This document shows positions 1 through 12,579 of a stretch of DNA of 64,000 nucleotides, piece after piece. The translations under genes were made by a program, and so were the position numbers. The notes under the pieces were generated by a model. That model made no database searches and was not told the DNA's origin. It saw nothing but the letters and a program-made list of their open reading frames with translations. Numbering within the stretch: position 1 is the stretch's first letter; each line of letters opens with the position of its first letter. Origin of the DNA: Takakia lepidozioides (Eukaryota; Streptophyta; Takakiopsida; Takakiales; Takakiaceae); the NCBI GenBank assembly GCA_030704615.1, contig CM060732.1, positions 54,417,053 to 54,481,052 on the forward strand, written 5' to 3'.

Positions 1-2467
1 GTTTTAGAATGTAAGTGAACTTCCCCTCCCTACATCTATTTTCATTCCAGCTACCTGCTACAATGGGTGGAAACTGCTATGAAATAATAGTTGCAATATG
101 TGAAATTTATGTGCTATGGTGTTCATATTTCTTGCGCTGACCATTTGATGGACAGGTTCTGCATGTTAGCAGGTTTGCATTGCGAGGGTGGTTGAACGAG
201 TGCAACATGGGCCACTCAGTTTTGCAGTCTGCCTAGACTAATCCATTCCCCTTTCAACCTCTAGTATCCTACTTTAACACAAGGATATCTGGAACCAAGT
301 GGGATTAGCCTCAGTTGAACCCCTGTTGGAAAGGTGGCCAGGCACATTTCAACCAAATTCCTGCAAATTCCTGCAAATATCCTGTCTAGTCTGGAATATG
401 TGTCTCACTGTCAAAGCCCGGTCACCTTCGAAGACTGATTGAATGACACCTCTAGAATGCCAAGTCGTTCTGATCCAGTCTGAGATTACCGCACAATCTC
501 AGGGAAAGCCTTCTTGTGAAATTATACTGGTCTTCGTATAGTACCAGTGTTCCCTCTAGCAATTTTCCCGCTCGATATCCAATACGTGGGTTACAAAGAG
601 GCCTCTTGAGGCAGGTACACTATGAAGCGTCTGTATTTCTCTCCTATTCGTGCTCCCGTATCATCTAAGTCTATCATACATGAAGAGAACAAGAGAGGAG
701 GTTTTCTAGTCTGATTAATAGCCTTGTGGTTGTGGACTGCAATGACTGAAACAGAGGTCCTGGCCTGACTGTCATTATTAGCTTTGCCTTCAGCAGGGTA
801 AGAAATTAGGTGCACTTTGGAAAACACCTTCTTCATGATACAACAACACCCCACAAGACGATGAGACTGAGGCATATATAGACTATTGTACCTGGTAAGG
901 TACTGCCGGATTGCAGGGGTCAAGATCTATGTTGGTTCTGTAAGGGATGGCTCATATGCCGATGATTGTGCATTCTGCGTACAGTTGACCTCGAGTTTTA
1001 GCTTTGGTTGCTCCTGATTGTACCTATTGTGCAGTTAGAATTTGGTCGGAATCCCTCTATCCATTCCTTTGTATCTCCACCTGACACTATTTGGTTATTG
1101 TATTTTTAGCTTAAGGCAACTGATTGTAACTGATGCCCAAACATTGTGGGTTTGCCAGTGAGAATTGATGAGAGGCTAGCTGAGGAGGGGCCTTGCTTCA
1201 CTGTATATCATCATGGTCCAGTCTGTGTTAACCTTTGGCCGCCAAAACACTTGTGATCTTGTTGTTTATATCCATTGTGTTTCTTTGTAACTGTTGCACC
1301 CCAAAAGGCATAACTTCTCTCCATGTTGGACCTTGTGGATGACATGATAGCCCTGTATTATTCGTATAGTTTCTGTGCTTTTTCTCATGGCCAATTACAT
1401 GCTATATAATTAACGATGTATTGGTTCCTCCTTGTGCGAGAAGAGGGGGTATCAATGTCAAAACCAGATTGATCCTGTTGTATGTTCCCCAAGTAACACC
1501 TCCTTGGATGTAAGAAATAAATGGATGAATGTATGACCATGGAAGGGGTGTAATTTTACACGGTGGAATTGGAAGTTGTGAAGGCGTATTCTCGCTCACT
1601 AGAGATTCGCCTTCCTCTGGAGTCAAGCTAGATTAGCAGTGTGCATGCTAGGTAGAGAAGACAAAATAGAGGACTTCAGATGTTGGCCCAGAGACTATTC
1701 TGACTCCTCATCATCTATCTCTCCGAACCCTCTTCGCACATCATCCATCTACTCCCAAGTACATCAGTTTAACAAACCTAAACTGCGCCCCGGAGCTCAA
1801 GCTCCCATGTGTAAATAGATAGTGTTTCTCCATATAGATCAGCGACGTGGCTTCCGTGCACAGTATGCCCATATTTCATCCAGGTGCTGTGACAGCAAGG
1901 CCACCACCTAAGCTAATCCACAACTGATCTAAACTGTTGATGTGAGACAAACCTTTTAGCTTAATTATAGGCATACCAACTAGCAACTGTTGTCTTCATC
2001 CTAACAGTAACATGATCATTCATCAATGAGGAATAAAGCAGCTCAAGGAATCTGGAGCATCACAAAGTGCATAATAATATCAGTGTTTCAATTAACCCTT
2101 AATTCTGGCAAGCCCGTTTTGGACATTTTAACAATTTTGGGTGCCCAGCTCAGTAAATTGCCCACAAATCATCCACAGATTCCAGCCGTATAGAAGGGGG
2201 CCCAGCTCATTTGTGCACGACATATCCAAAACTGAGCCACTTCCACAGTGGTCTGGACCTCAAATTTCAGGTCCCAAAGGAAAAGTGGGAAAAAATTTGT
2301 GAACGAAATAAAAGAAAAGAATGAATCAGTATTAGAGCAGATTTGCCCAAAAAAACAATTCCAGACAGCTTACAAAATGACCATGATGACGTGGCTGAAG
2401 AAAGGACAAAAGGCAAATCGCACTTCTTGCATTTTTAGATCCTTATTTAAGGAGGACTGTTTCTCCT
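1..2467. other. No recognisable gene
   Basis: AT-rich DNA with short open frames only (none over about 110 codons) and no motif I can assign. I saw no convincing splice-linked exon chain on either strand. It may be intergenic or the far end of an intron. Confidence 0.5.
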
Positions 2468-3640
2468 ATGAAGGTTAAGAAATATGCGGAGGATGGATAT
2501 ATTGGAAGACATACGGGCTTACCAGTTTATTGCATAGTTGAGGTGGAGAATGAGCTGGGCTCAACTAGTACTGATAAATTTTTCCAGGGCCAGAGTTACT
2601 ATGAAAACTTTTGTGATGGTGCTCGATCCAGCGTCACAGATTCGGCTAATTTTGCATCATGCAATTGTCCGGCGTTCCTAGTAGAACTTCGAGGTCCACA
2701 CATGAGAATTAGTGCGCTGGCCTACCTCGACCGAGTACATGCGGACATGCTCACTGATTTGGTCAATCTGTCCTCTTCAAGTGAAAGCTTGGCCAATATG
2801 CTGGGCATAGACAGTTTGGAGTCGTTCTATGAACAGTTGACGGTGGGGACTTCTCCACGGCTAGAATGGTTGATTATGGTGGCCCCTTACCCGATTTGGT
2901 ACAAGCCAATATGACTATCAAATCTAAACTCGATGAGTCGCAGAAACTAAGGATGATAAGAAGCGAGAACTGGTTATTAAATTCTGCAGAGATATGGCAT
3001 GAAGGTGTGTGAGAATCTTTCTTTGCTTAAGTTTAGCAATTGTTACTGTTATCTTGAAAGACCATACAACTAATACCCTTGGTTTTCCAATAAATTCTTG
3101 CAGGTCGTTTATCAAGGCTCTCTCACTTGGTCTCACTAGGTTTTGCTTGAATTTGATTTTTCCAGGTGCACCAAGCGTGGTACCACGCAGGCTTTCCACC
3201 AGAACTACTGGATGTAAAAGAACTGTCGGGGGGTTTCAAAATGATTGCAATGGAATACTTGAGGCCTCCATGGCAAACACTCGTATCGTTGGAACAACTC
3301 GAGACCAAGATAAGAGGTCGTTTGGCTGTTAGAGAGGCATTGGAAAAAGTTCACAGGTTACGTGTGTTCGATTTACCAAATGCAGGATCTGTCCACGGGG
3401 ATGTGCGGGACCCGAACATCATGGTGAGACCTCATGGCGAGGGTTTCGGCGTCAAATTTGTTGACTTCGACTGGGCTGGCCAGGAGTATGTGTGGACGTA
3501 TCACCAAATATGAATCATGAAATTATTGTTTGGCCCGATGGCGTAGCTGCAAGGAAGCCCATGCTGCAGAGACACAACATTGAGCTCCTTGATTCAAACC
3601 ATACAAAAGTATCAAACTATAATTGGAGGAGAGGTCTTTA
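2468..3640 (+). pseudogene. Broken REase-like plus protein-kinase-like gene (Crinkler-type module)
   Basis: The first open stretch (2468 to about 2870) has a nuclease-like core: VEVENELG followed by a Q and YY pair, then NCPAFLVELRGPHMRIS. This is the layout of the restriction-endonuclease-like domain that precedes a kinase domain in many eukaryotic Crinkler/CR-type effector proteins. The usual ExK is ExN here, so the catalytic lysine may be lost. The reading then continues in another frame (about 2870-3003) and, after an intron ending in ttttccag at 3165, resumes as a kinase C-lobe. That part has MIAMEYL, then VHGDVRDPNIMV (catalytic loop) and VKFVDFDWAG (DFD in the DFG place). A further frame change near 3490 leads to a matching tail (WPDGVAARKPM) ending near 3640. 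The kinase N-lobe with the ATP lysine is not visible. Two frame changes and the missing lobe argue for a relic. Family assignment is from motif memory; function is unknown. Confidence 0.5.
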
Positions 3641-6600
3641 AAGAATCCTATGTAGAATCCTCGTCTTTCCTTGGCAGAACTAAAGAGAAGCAGTTTTCTC
3701 TTGTCTCGAAGAAGCATATCGATATGGACTTAATTTAGTAGCTCGAAAAGATAATTAAGTAGCTCGATTGTTCCAGATACTTATGTTCTCTACTCTGTAT
3801 TGCAAATCACATCAATCTTTTATCATGTTGAGTGGAACATTTTTAATTTCATGGATTGAAGTATGTTGCTTTGAGATTCGGAAGTAGGGGCTTTTAGAGG
3901 TTGGCTATATCTGTTTCATGCAACAAATAATCAACTTTAGATTTTGGATTGGTTTACTGCGATCATCCCTCAACATTCAAGAAAAAAAATGAACTTATCG
4001 CGACACCTTGCTTGAAAGTAGGATGGTATAACAGCATTCCATCACCTACTTTGTGGCCCATTCGAGGTTTCACGCAAGTTGTCAAATTAGTTCGGCAACG
4101 TAAACAGAAGCATGATGTGCTCCTTGTCGTAGATTTTGCATCTTTGTCTCTGCCACTCTTTCCCTATCATTCTTTCCGAATGTTTCAATGAACTCTGACA
4201 TGAACAAAATTGTTTAGTAAGCGCAATTTTTTTTCCAGTAGAGATGCGAACCAAGATATAGCAATAGAAGGGTCTCCATGAATCCAACTTGAATACTTTC
4301 ATTGGGATAAACGACGTTGTGGATGTAGTTGTAGGAACAATAGTACTTGTTAAACGAATCCGCGAAACTTTGATCTCGTCCCATCAAATTTCTCGGGCAT
4401 GCTGATATTTGGTTCTTTCGTAATCTGTTGATGATGCGTAGAAATCGTTGCAGTAGTAACTTGTATTGATGAAGATCCATTATTTCACTCTTTTAACTCT
4501 CAAACTTATTGTTGCAAATTGTTTAATGCGTTACTAAGATCTTGATATTGATTGGCTTGTAGTTGGACTATAGAGCTATAAAGTTTTTACATCTGGAGCT
4601 GAAGATTCTGCAAGGTAGCGACAACTTCTGCAAATGTGCCTTCCATCTTGATTAACTGGGAGACGATTTAGTCTCGCCAAACTATCAAGGACAAAAGATT
4701 AATCGACTCGAATACGATGAACAAAATTAGAGTGGTCAATGAGACCAACGTGGTCCGAGCAAGACATGATGCATAAGTAAGAATCGAAGTTAAACTTTAT
4801 AGAATATGAGAGTACATGACCAAGGCCAAATGAAGAGTTTAAATTGTACCTGTATTTGAAAAGGGATGCACAAATGGAATTCTATTATCTCCAAAATTTA
4901 ATATGTATGTTGGAAATGTATGTGAGCAATGCTTGCTGAAAAGCTCTCATAGCATTCATGATGTGTACATAGATCTTCATGTTGTAATAGCCTCACATGA
5001 ACAATATAATCAAACTAACGGTGGGTCTTTCTAGAATATTAGCCCTCTCACCGACATTCCAGCTCTGATCACACGCACACGTTGTAAACGTCCCAGGAAG
5101 GCCGAAAAAAATTCATGTATTATCGCTTTTGCTCTTGGTTGGCTGCCAAAAAAAGAGGAAAATAAAAATCTGATATTGAAGTGGATAGTGTCATGAAGTT
5201 CATTCCAATACATTTTGTCATTGTGAATTGTTACAGTTTTTCATGTAAGTTGATGGAACTTCTTCCAAAATCTTAAAAACTTCACATTTCGTTATTTATC
5301 ATATAATGATTACCAAAGTATTATTTTGAGAGAGAGAACAAACTGGCCCAATCTGCTTTTGTTAGTCTTAAGAACAAAATGTGTGGACAATACATTTTCC
5401 CTTTGAAGAGACCAATTGATCTCCACATGATTGCACACTGACTCTTCATTTTTTATTTGAAATGGGTTTTTCTAGGTTCTACGTAAATCATGGTCTAGGA
5501 AGAGTTCTTGTTAGACCTAAAAGATGTTTGACAAAGAAAAATGCTTATACTCATTGTGGTCTTTCTATAGAAATTTCTATTTATAAGGAAATAACAAAGT
5601 ATTTCAGAAGTTTCAAGTTTGTCAAAAAAGTGCAAGATATGTGAGATGAAAGAAATATTACCCGAATTAATCAATACAACGACATGACAAGTCTAGTTTG
5701 AATCTAAGGAGCAAGGTTGGTTTCAACTCATACATATGAAAATAGCAATCGCATCTGGACCGCGAGGAGGATAAGTATCTTTGGGAAGGTTTACATTTTT
5801 ACAGTGCAACAATGATTTTTGTACTTTGCTCGCCTATGTACAAAGGCACATCATTTTCCTAGAAGGTGGTCAGTTTTGTGATGATGACCGAAGAACCGGT
5901 TGTGCAAAAAGAAAAATTTGCATGAAACAAATTGTTAGGAATTCATCAATTGAACATGATTCATAATTACTATACACTATACACTTCATATAAGGAATAA
6001 CCTCTATGTAGGATCCAAAGAAATGATAAATAAAAGCACATGTAGCCGAAATGTAGAGAATGTCAGCAACTCAGCATGGAACCCCAAGTGGCAACCCTTG
6101 ATGGGAAAATCTTGAAGTTGACACCCAAAAACTGAACAAAAAACAATGCCCAAAGTTAGTAGAGAAATAACTTAGCACATGGATTGTCAATGAGATCCCC
6201 AAGATAAAACTGTCCACAGCATTTAAACAAGACACCTCCAGTTCAAAAAAATGGAATGGACCGAAGGCAATCACTGTTGGTCGACAGTATGCTCCCAAAG
6301 TCAGTCCTTCATTCTGTGGCTAGTACTGAAACTCGGCTCAAGGCATAAATCAAGTGGAAAAATCCAATTTGGTCCAACATCTGATAAAGGATACCAACGG
6401 TCCTTTGATAAATCATACGCCACCAGCTAGTGCAGTATCTACATAGTCTTCAAGTAGCCACATATCAACACAGTAGCACTAATCATGGTAAAGTAGACCC
6501 TGGCGAAACTCCTGTTCATGCAGCTCTGCATGATGCTTGGCATTTGTGATAACAATTCCCAAATGCATGGAGCTATCAAGGAAGCATTGTGCAGTGGTGC

Positions 6601-9600
6601 ACAACACAATGCATTGTCATACTCAAACAATGTTGAGTACCTCACCTCATCCCAAGAAGCCTTGCATCCTGCGCATCCTGCAATAATGCACCAAATCTGC
6701 AAAGAAGTAGCCTGAAGATGAAGACTAAAATCAAGAGTTCGAATAATTTGAAATCCTTTTGTCGCTATTGCAAAATGGTAATATAGGGGGTGTGCATTGT
6801 GCTCTGAGGGTCATTATACGCCTCAACTCTTTGTTGTGAATAACATAATGGAATGACCATTTAGAGAGTTGTGGTTGGTTAGCCCATTGTTATCATCAAA
6901 ATATAAATGCATGTCAAACGGTTGTTATCAGTTCTTTTCTTGAAATTGATTTAATACTTGTAGTAATCAGGAGCTCCAAATCATTACACAACAAGACGTC
7001 TTTGACTTGAGCCTTGAAGTCAGAGTGCAAAACACTCAGAATTCTTTTCTGCAAGCAAATAAATTGCAAATCATGTTTTTAACAGTACATCTGTATGAAT
7101 CTGTTACCTGCAAGCATAGGGTTTGTTTGCATCGGCTCCAATCAACAGGCGATCGAACAAAAACTGAAAGACTTCGAGAAGATCATCACCATGAAATTGG
7201 CCCACGTGCAAGAAGCCGTGACCACCAACATAGATAAAATAGACTTGGTGGCCCGGCGCGTGCACAAGTCAACATGAAGATCACAACAATCGACATGAAG
7301 GTCGTAGTAATCAACGCCAAGATAGAAGTCCTCACTAGAGGTTGAATCAATACTATCCTTGTGACACACAATCCCAAAGCTTTTAAAATCTACCTAGAAC
7401 TCAATCTAAGGATCAAGGAATTGTCGCGTATGCTGAAAGACATATAGTAATCCAACTGGTTATCAGACCCGGTGGAAAAATAATCCGATATCTGCACATC
7501 TTGTGAAGATATCTTGAACTACAAGAAAATCAGCTCCATCTTCATCCTTCGGAATACCACTCCATTTGGCGCCATAGAGCTTTGAAGTCTCGATGATGTT
7601 TACTAAGCCTATCTGAAAATATTGTTTGTTCATGTTTGGATGCAGATTCAGATTGAGAATGGAACCCAGATGATGTTTCAAATTTCTCTCCAATACTGAA
7701 AATAAGGAAAAATAAACAACCAAACACACAAATTGGCATTAGCGTTATGACAGATGACTGGAAGTACTTTTAACTCTGCAATTTGAGAAATGTCACAAAA
7801 CCGACAGTGATTGTCATGTTGTGGAACCAGTCATCTCAGGGAAAAGACCATGAATAACCTGCATATTTGAATGCTTCACATATTTTTTGAAGTCAGACAT
7901 AGAACAATAGACCCAGCTTGAGTGTAATAAGAGGGATATGACCAGCACCATGACTTTGGGAGGCCAAGCTTGTAGTTGACATGCAGAACAAGACAAATGT
8001 ATGTCAAGAAAGAATTTCCACTCCATTTTGAACTGGAGTCTCATTTTCAGGTTGGGAAAAAAAGATGCATATCATGCAGGGATTTTGGGTAGACATTTAG
8101 CCTTAACCTTTGCATCTACACAAATTTAGGAAATTATCCAAGGCAAAGAGAAGCCAAGACCTTACAACGTACTTTGGTATCTTTTGATTAATTTCCATTT
8201 GATTGCCTCTAATCTTTGACAACTTGTTATTTAAAAGATCCATCCAATCTGTTTTATTTCGTTTTGTTTTGTTTTTGAAAGAAAGGGGATGGAAGCCCTG
8301 AGATTTTATAGCAAAGGGACTAAAAGCCCAGAGTCTGTCTTAAATGTCAATGGCTAAATGTCAATGGCTTGGTTAGTTCGGAAGCTAAAGCAGGGCTTTA
8401 GGTGGGCCTCCTAGAGCCATAAACTGCCTATACAGGTCTCAGGGCGAGCCCCAGAGAGAGCCAAACCCACCTAGGCAGGTGTTGGGCCGGGTACGACGTA
8501 GGGATGGGCCCGGCGGTCAGGGCTGGACATACCCTAGTACATACCTGGCTCATACCTATGTACCCGCCCAACACTTTGTGTGTATGTAATGCTCACACAC
8601 CACAAGGTGAAGTGTGTTTTTACAGTTTTATTAATGTTAGTAACTTTACTAATTTTACAATTTGGGCCCGTTTACTTGCGACGTCTACAGTCAACATTTT
8701 CAAGCCCAAAATGTGACGTAGTTATGTTAGACATTTTATGTAGGTCGTAGTTTTTTTATAAATTTTTTTGTCTTTTTGCATCATATTCGAGACAATCCCT
8801 TGTCAAAAAAGCTTCAGGAGTGGGCCCCACCACAGTAGATATGCTGAAATGAGGTGGAAGTGAAAATTCACAACGATCTGATTCGGGTCGCTTGGGAAAT
8901 TAAGGGTTAAGGACCACTTTTTAGACTAAGGACAGAGACCAATAAACTTATAGCTACCATTTTTAAGCCAGTTCCAAATTTTGGTCTCAGATGCATATTA
9001 AACTATTAATGTACTAGGGACTTTAAAACTTCAAAGTTTGGTGTGTAAAGGCCTTGGAACTTTGAAGCTACTTTTACCACCCTAGGAGTATATATGCTCA
9101 TCCTCTACAGGTCCAACTTTAAATGGAGAAAGTGTGCTCATAGAGCAAGCTTTGCAAGAAAGATTGGATCTATTTTCAGAGTGCAGCCTAACAAGTCACC
9201 AATCACCATTCACAAATTGTAATCATAGAGTCTCATCCAAGGCACTTGAGCACCGCGTACATTGTTTTGTATATGGGAATGCCCTCCACTCAAGGCAATC
9301 CCCTGCGTAAAGACCAGACATAATTTTTACCCCTAGGTAAGCAAAAGTAAAGGGCCTACTGCTCAACACACAGCCCATCGAGGGACCAATGGACGGTTGA
9401 AGGCACTCCTTGGAAATATTAAGCTGCCACGTCGCCTCACCCCTGAAAACTAGGGTGGAAGAAAAAGTAAAATCCAAGAGCCACCAAACCCACAATTGCT
9501 CAAACAATCAAATCCACATAAAGCCCCACAATATCCACACCCACCTTAGTATGAGCTTGAAGAAATATCTGAAAAATATGTTTAGACCAATACAGAATGG

Positions 9601-12579
9601 CATGTATTATGTATTTAATACTATGTACTACGGTAAACGGACCGGAGACAACACTCGGGATTATAACTACAACCTCTTCAATTGCCATGAAATCATAATC
9701 TAAAGCTAGCTGAATATTACCGTGAAACCAACACAAACTGTCTGATACGTATCTGCTACAGACATGCTCCAGCCCACCGAGCCCCTCATTGAATGTAACT
9801 CAACCTCATATTCGGACCTATTCCAGCATGGCCTACATATGTGGGCCATTGGGTTATTGGACAAGGTCCACTGAAGCCCCCTATTTTGCTTATACCCCTA
9901 CACACCGCCAACATTTGCCTCAAAAGTTTCTAGATTCCTTTTCATATGCAGAAGGCTTCCCATCCAAGTACCCAAGCACAATAAACAATCTTTCTCTTGC
10001 ACACTCTAACTCAACACTTCCTACACTCTTCCTAGATATCCTTGCCACATAACTTCAAACCTCACTTATTTCATATTACTCTAAACCTCTCACTTGTCCA
10101 CTGGAACTAGCAAGCTACTCCAATTTATACGAAACTGAAAGATACCTTGATGGCTTCTTAGGTTTAGCAAGAACCCACCAATGGCAAGGACGTGGCTTTG
10201 CACACCCCCAGACCCCAATACAACTAGTATATCGATACATTGGGCATACGTAACTGCCATGCATCCACAAAAGCATTCACCATTTTATTTACTCTACACA
10301 ATAACCATACCAATAACAATCACCCTATGCTAATACCCACCATGCATCCCTCCCACCCGAATTGTTCACATGAACCACATTTGATCCTCAATCAATCATC
10401 TATGAGTCTCTTCTACAATTACGGGCTTGAGTGAAATATCATGAACCATCACTAACTAAACTCGTTTGTATAGACCGTTCGGACAATCCATACATATCCG
10501 CCACATTTTTCATACAGTTTTATGGACATCTACTAAATCATTTATTTGACCCCCAATTTATGCATCAATGATATTGTCTTTAGGTTGCACAATGCACATA
10601 CATTTAGTTTTGGCACAAGTAACTCGTATAACCCGAGTATAATCATGGAGTTTGACAACTCAAAAAACACTTCTTCTGTCACATTTTGAATCCAGATGGT
10701 TCAACCTCATCAATGTAGGCATATTCCAAGGTAGGTCACCAGACCACACAATATCCCCTAGCTCCTACCACGCACATGTTTCGATTATCCATGCTAAATG
10801 AGGAGAGAAGGCCACAGGAGCAAGCGCTTGGTCTGGCTATAGCCAAATAGGGAGCGCAAGAAGAGAGGGAGGGTCTATTAAGGAGAGCAAGAAGATCAGG
10901 CGACATCAATTACATCTAGTGGAAGCAACAGTGCACCAATGGCAGCGGCAAGGGGGCCGAGGGATATGATCCACCAGGGATATGATCCACCATAGTTGGC
11001 CAATATGTACCCCAATCAGGTGTTGTTGTACATTATCACCCATCTGTATCTCTTGAAGTTGAAGTGTATAGGTGGATTGGGCCCGGGTTAAATTGAAGAT
11101 GGTCATAACTCATATGCGACACCGAATTTTCTGCTTGAAATTACATCCCTGACACACTTCTCTATGTTTCGTTTCTAAGCCGATATGCCTCTACACTTTT
11201 ATATGAGATTGGAGTGAATAAGTACAAGTTGTTACATTGTTGCTCAACTTGCCGAGAAGGAGCAAATGCAGCCACATTCTTTTCTGGAGTGTCTGAATGA
11301 ATCACTAAATTTTTTGGTGTTCATCTGTAAATATGGATGAAACATTCCATCTTGAACTACTTCGTTTACTATTCGAGAGTATGGGTCTCTTTGCAGTTCT
11401 ACCTAGGGATAGCGCCAATAAAATCATGGCAGGGTCGAAATGTCATGCTGGCTCGTGAATTTTGCCCTTGTCTCTCTCACCACTCTTAGCTCAGTAATTG
11501 CTGCAGCCATTGGAGAAGATGAACGCCTAGGTGGAATTTCACTCCCTACGACATTTCTATTGTTGAATTCCATTGAGAGATCCAATGGGCAATTGAAGTA
11601 AATGGGCAAGGCCACCATTGGATGGTCTCTTAGGGCCACTACCGTTTCCGTGATGCTAATGTAATGTAGAACTGTCCCTGGTAGGGCAACCCTCACCAAT
11701 GGGAGGCGACTTACCCCTAGCAGGTGGAAAAATTGATCCCCCTTGCTAAAACAGGTCACTCATCCACCTTCTCACAATGATCTTCAGTGAGGTCAGTAGG
11801 TGGACACAGCAAAACGGGTTTGGATATCAGGTTGCACATGGAATGACCATCCAAAGAGTCAATCTTGGCGAACCCCATCTGGGAGGATGTCAGTGTACTG
11901 AAAAGGGTTCACGTGGATTAGGAGGTTGTATAGCAACTACTCCCTTAGAGCACTTGGCTATAGTTTGCAACTTAATCTACCAGCACAACTACCCATTGAG
12001 CCCCCTCGCGGAGCCCATTGCAGGGACTCCTTTCCTAGATGGCAGAGCTGATTGTTTTTCTCTGAGAAGGGGGATGCACACATCCGCAATGCGATGCTCT
12101 GTCTGCTCTTTCAGTAAAAATTTCATTTGCACTGGGAGGATATCATATGTGGCATCGCCATGTCTTGGAGTAACATCTCTTTCCAACTTGGTCATGGCAA
12201 CCCATGTGACAGGATAGCTGAAATTTAGAGAGCTGTGGAAGAGTATTACAAGCACATTTGTGGTATCTATTGCTCATACATACCTCCAAATGCAAGACAG
12301 TGAGTTAAGCAAATAATGTAACCAGCAGGTGAAGTGCAGCATGCCACATCACAATAACACAGATAGTCGTGGCATTGCAAGTGATATTGTGGCGTTGCCT
12401 TTTGCATCATGATGCAAATATAGATTCCTCCCACACACAAAAAGCCAATGGAACCTAAAGCCCACAACAGACAGCTAGGTACATCACAATAACGAGACTT
12501 TCAAGTATTCACAGAGAGGAAGTGCGATGCAACACAGATACAGTAAATTTCACTTCGGAGTGACAATGTCACCCTTGCT
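3641..12579. other. Gene-poor 9 kb; unassigned open frames only
   Basis: No gene was recognised. Minus-strand open frames at 9223-9736 and 11424-12255 are somewhat longer than background and could be transposon relics, but I see no catalytic motif. A plus-strand frame around 7095-7277 reads like a short charged coiled coil. The stretch 8460-8720 is richer in GC than its surroundings. Otherwise the sequence is AT-rich and non-repetitive at the scale I could read. Confidence 0.4.

Noticed and set aside
9223-9736. LINE reverse-transcriptase fragment (minus strand)
   Set aside because: The frames are longer than background, but no RT motif such as YxDD or an endonuclease signature is visible.
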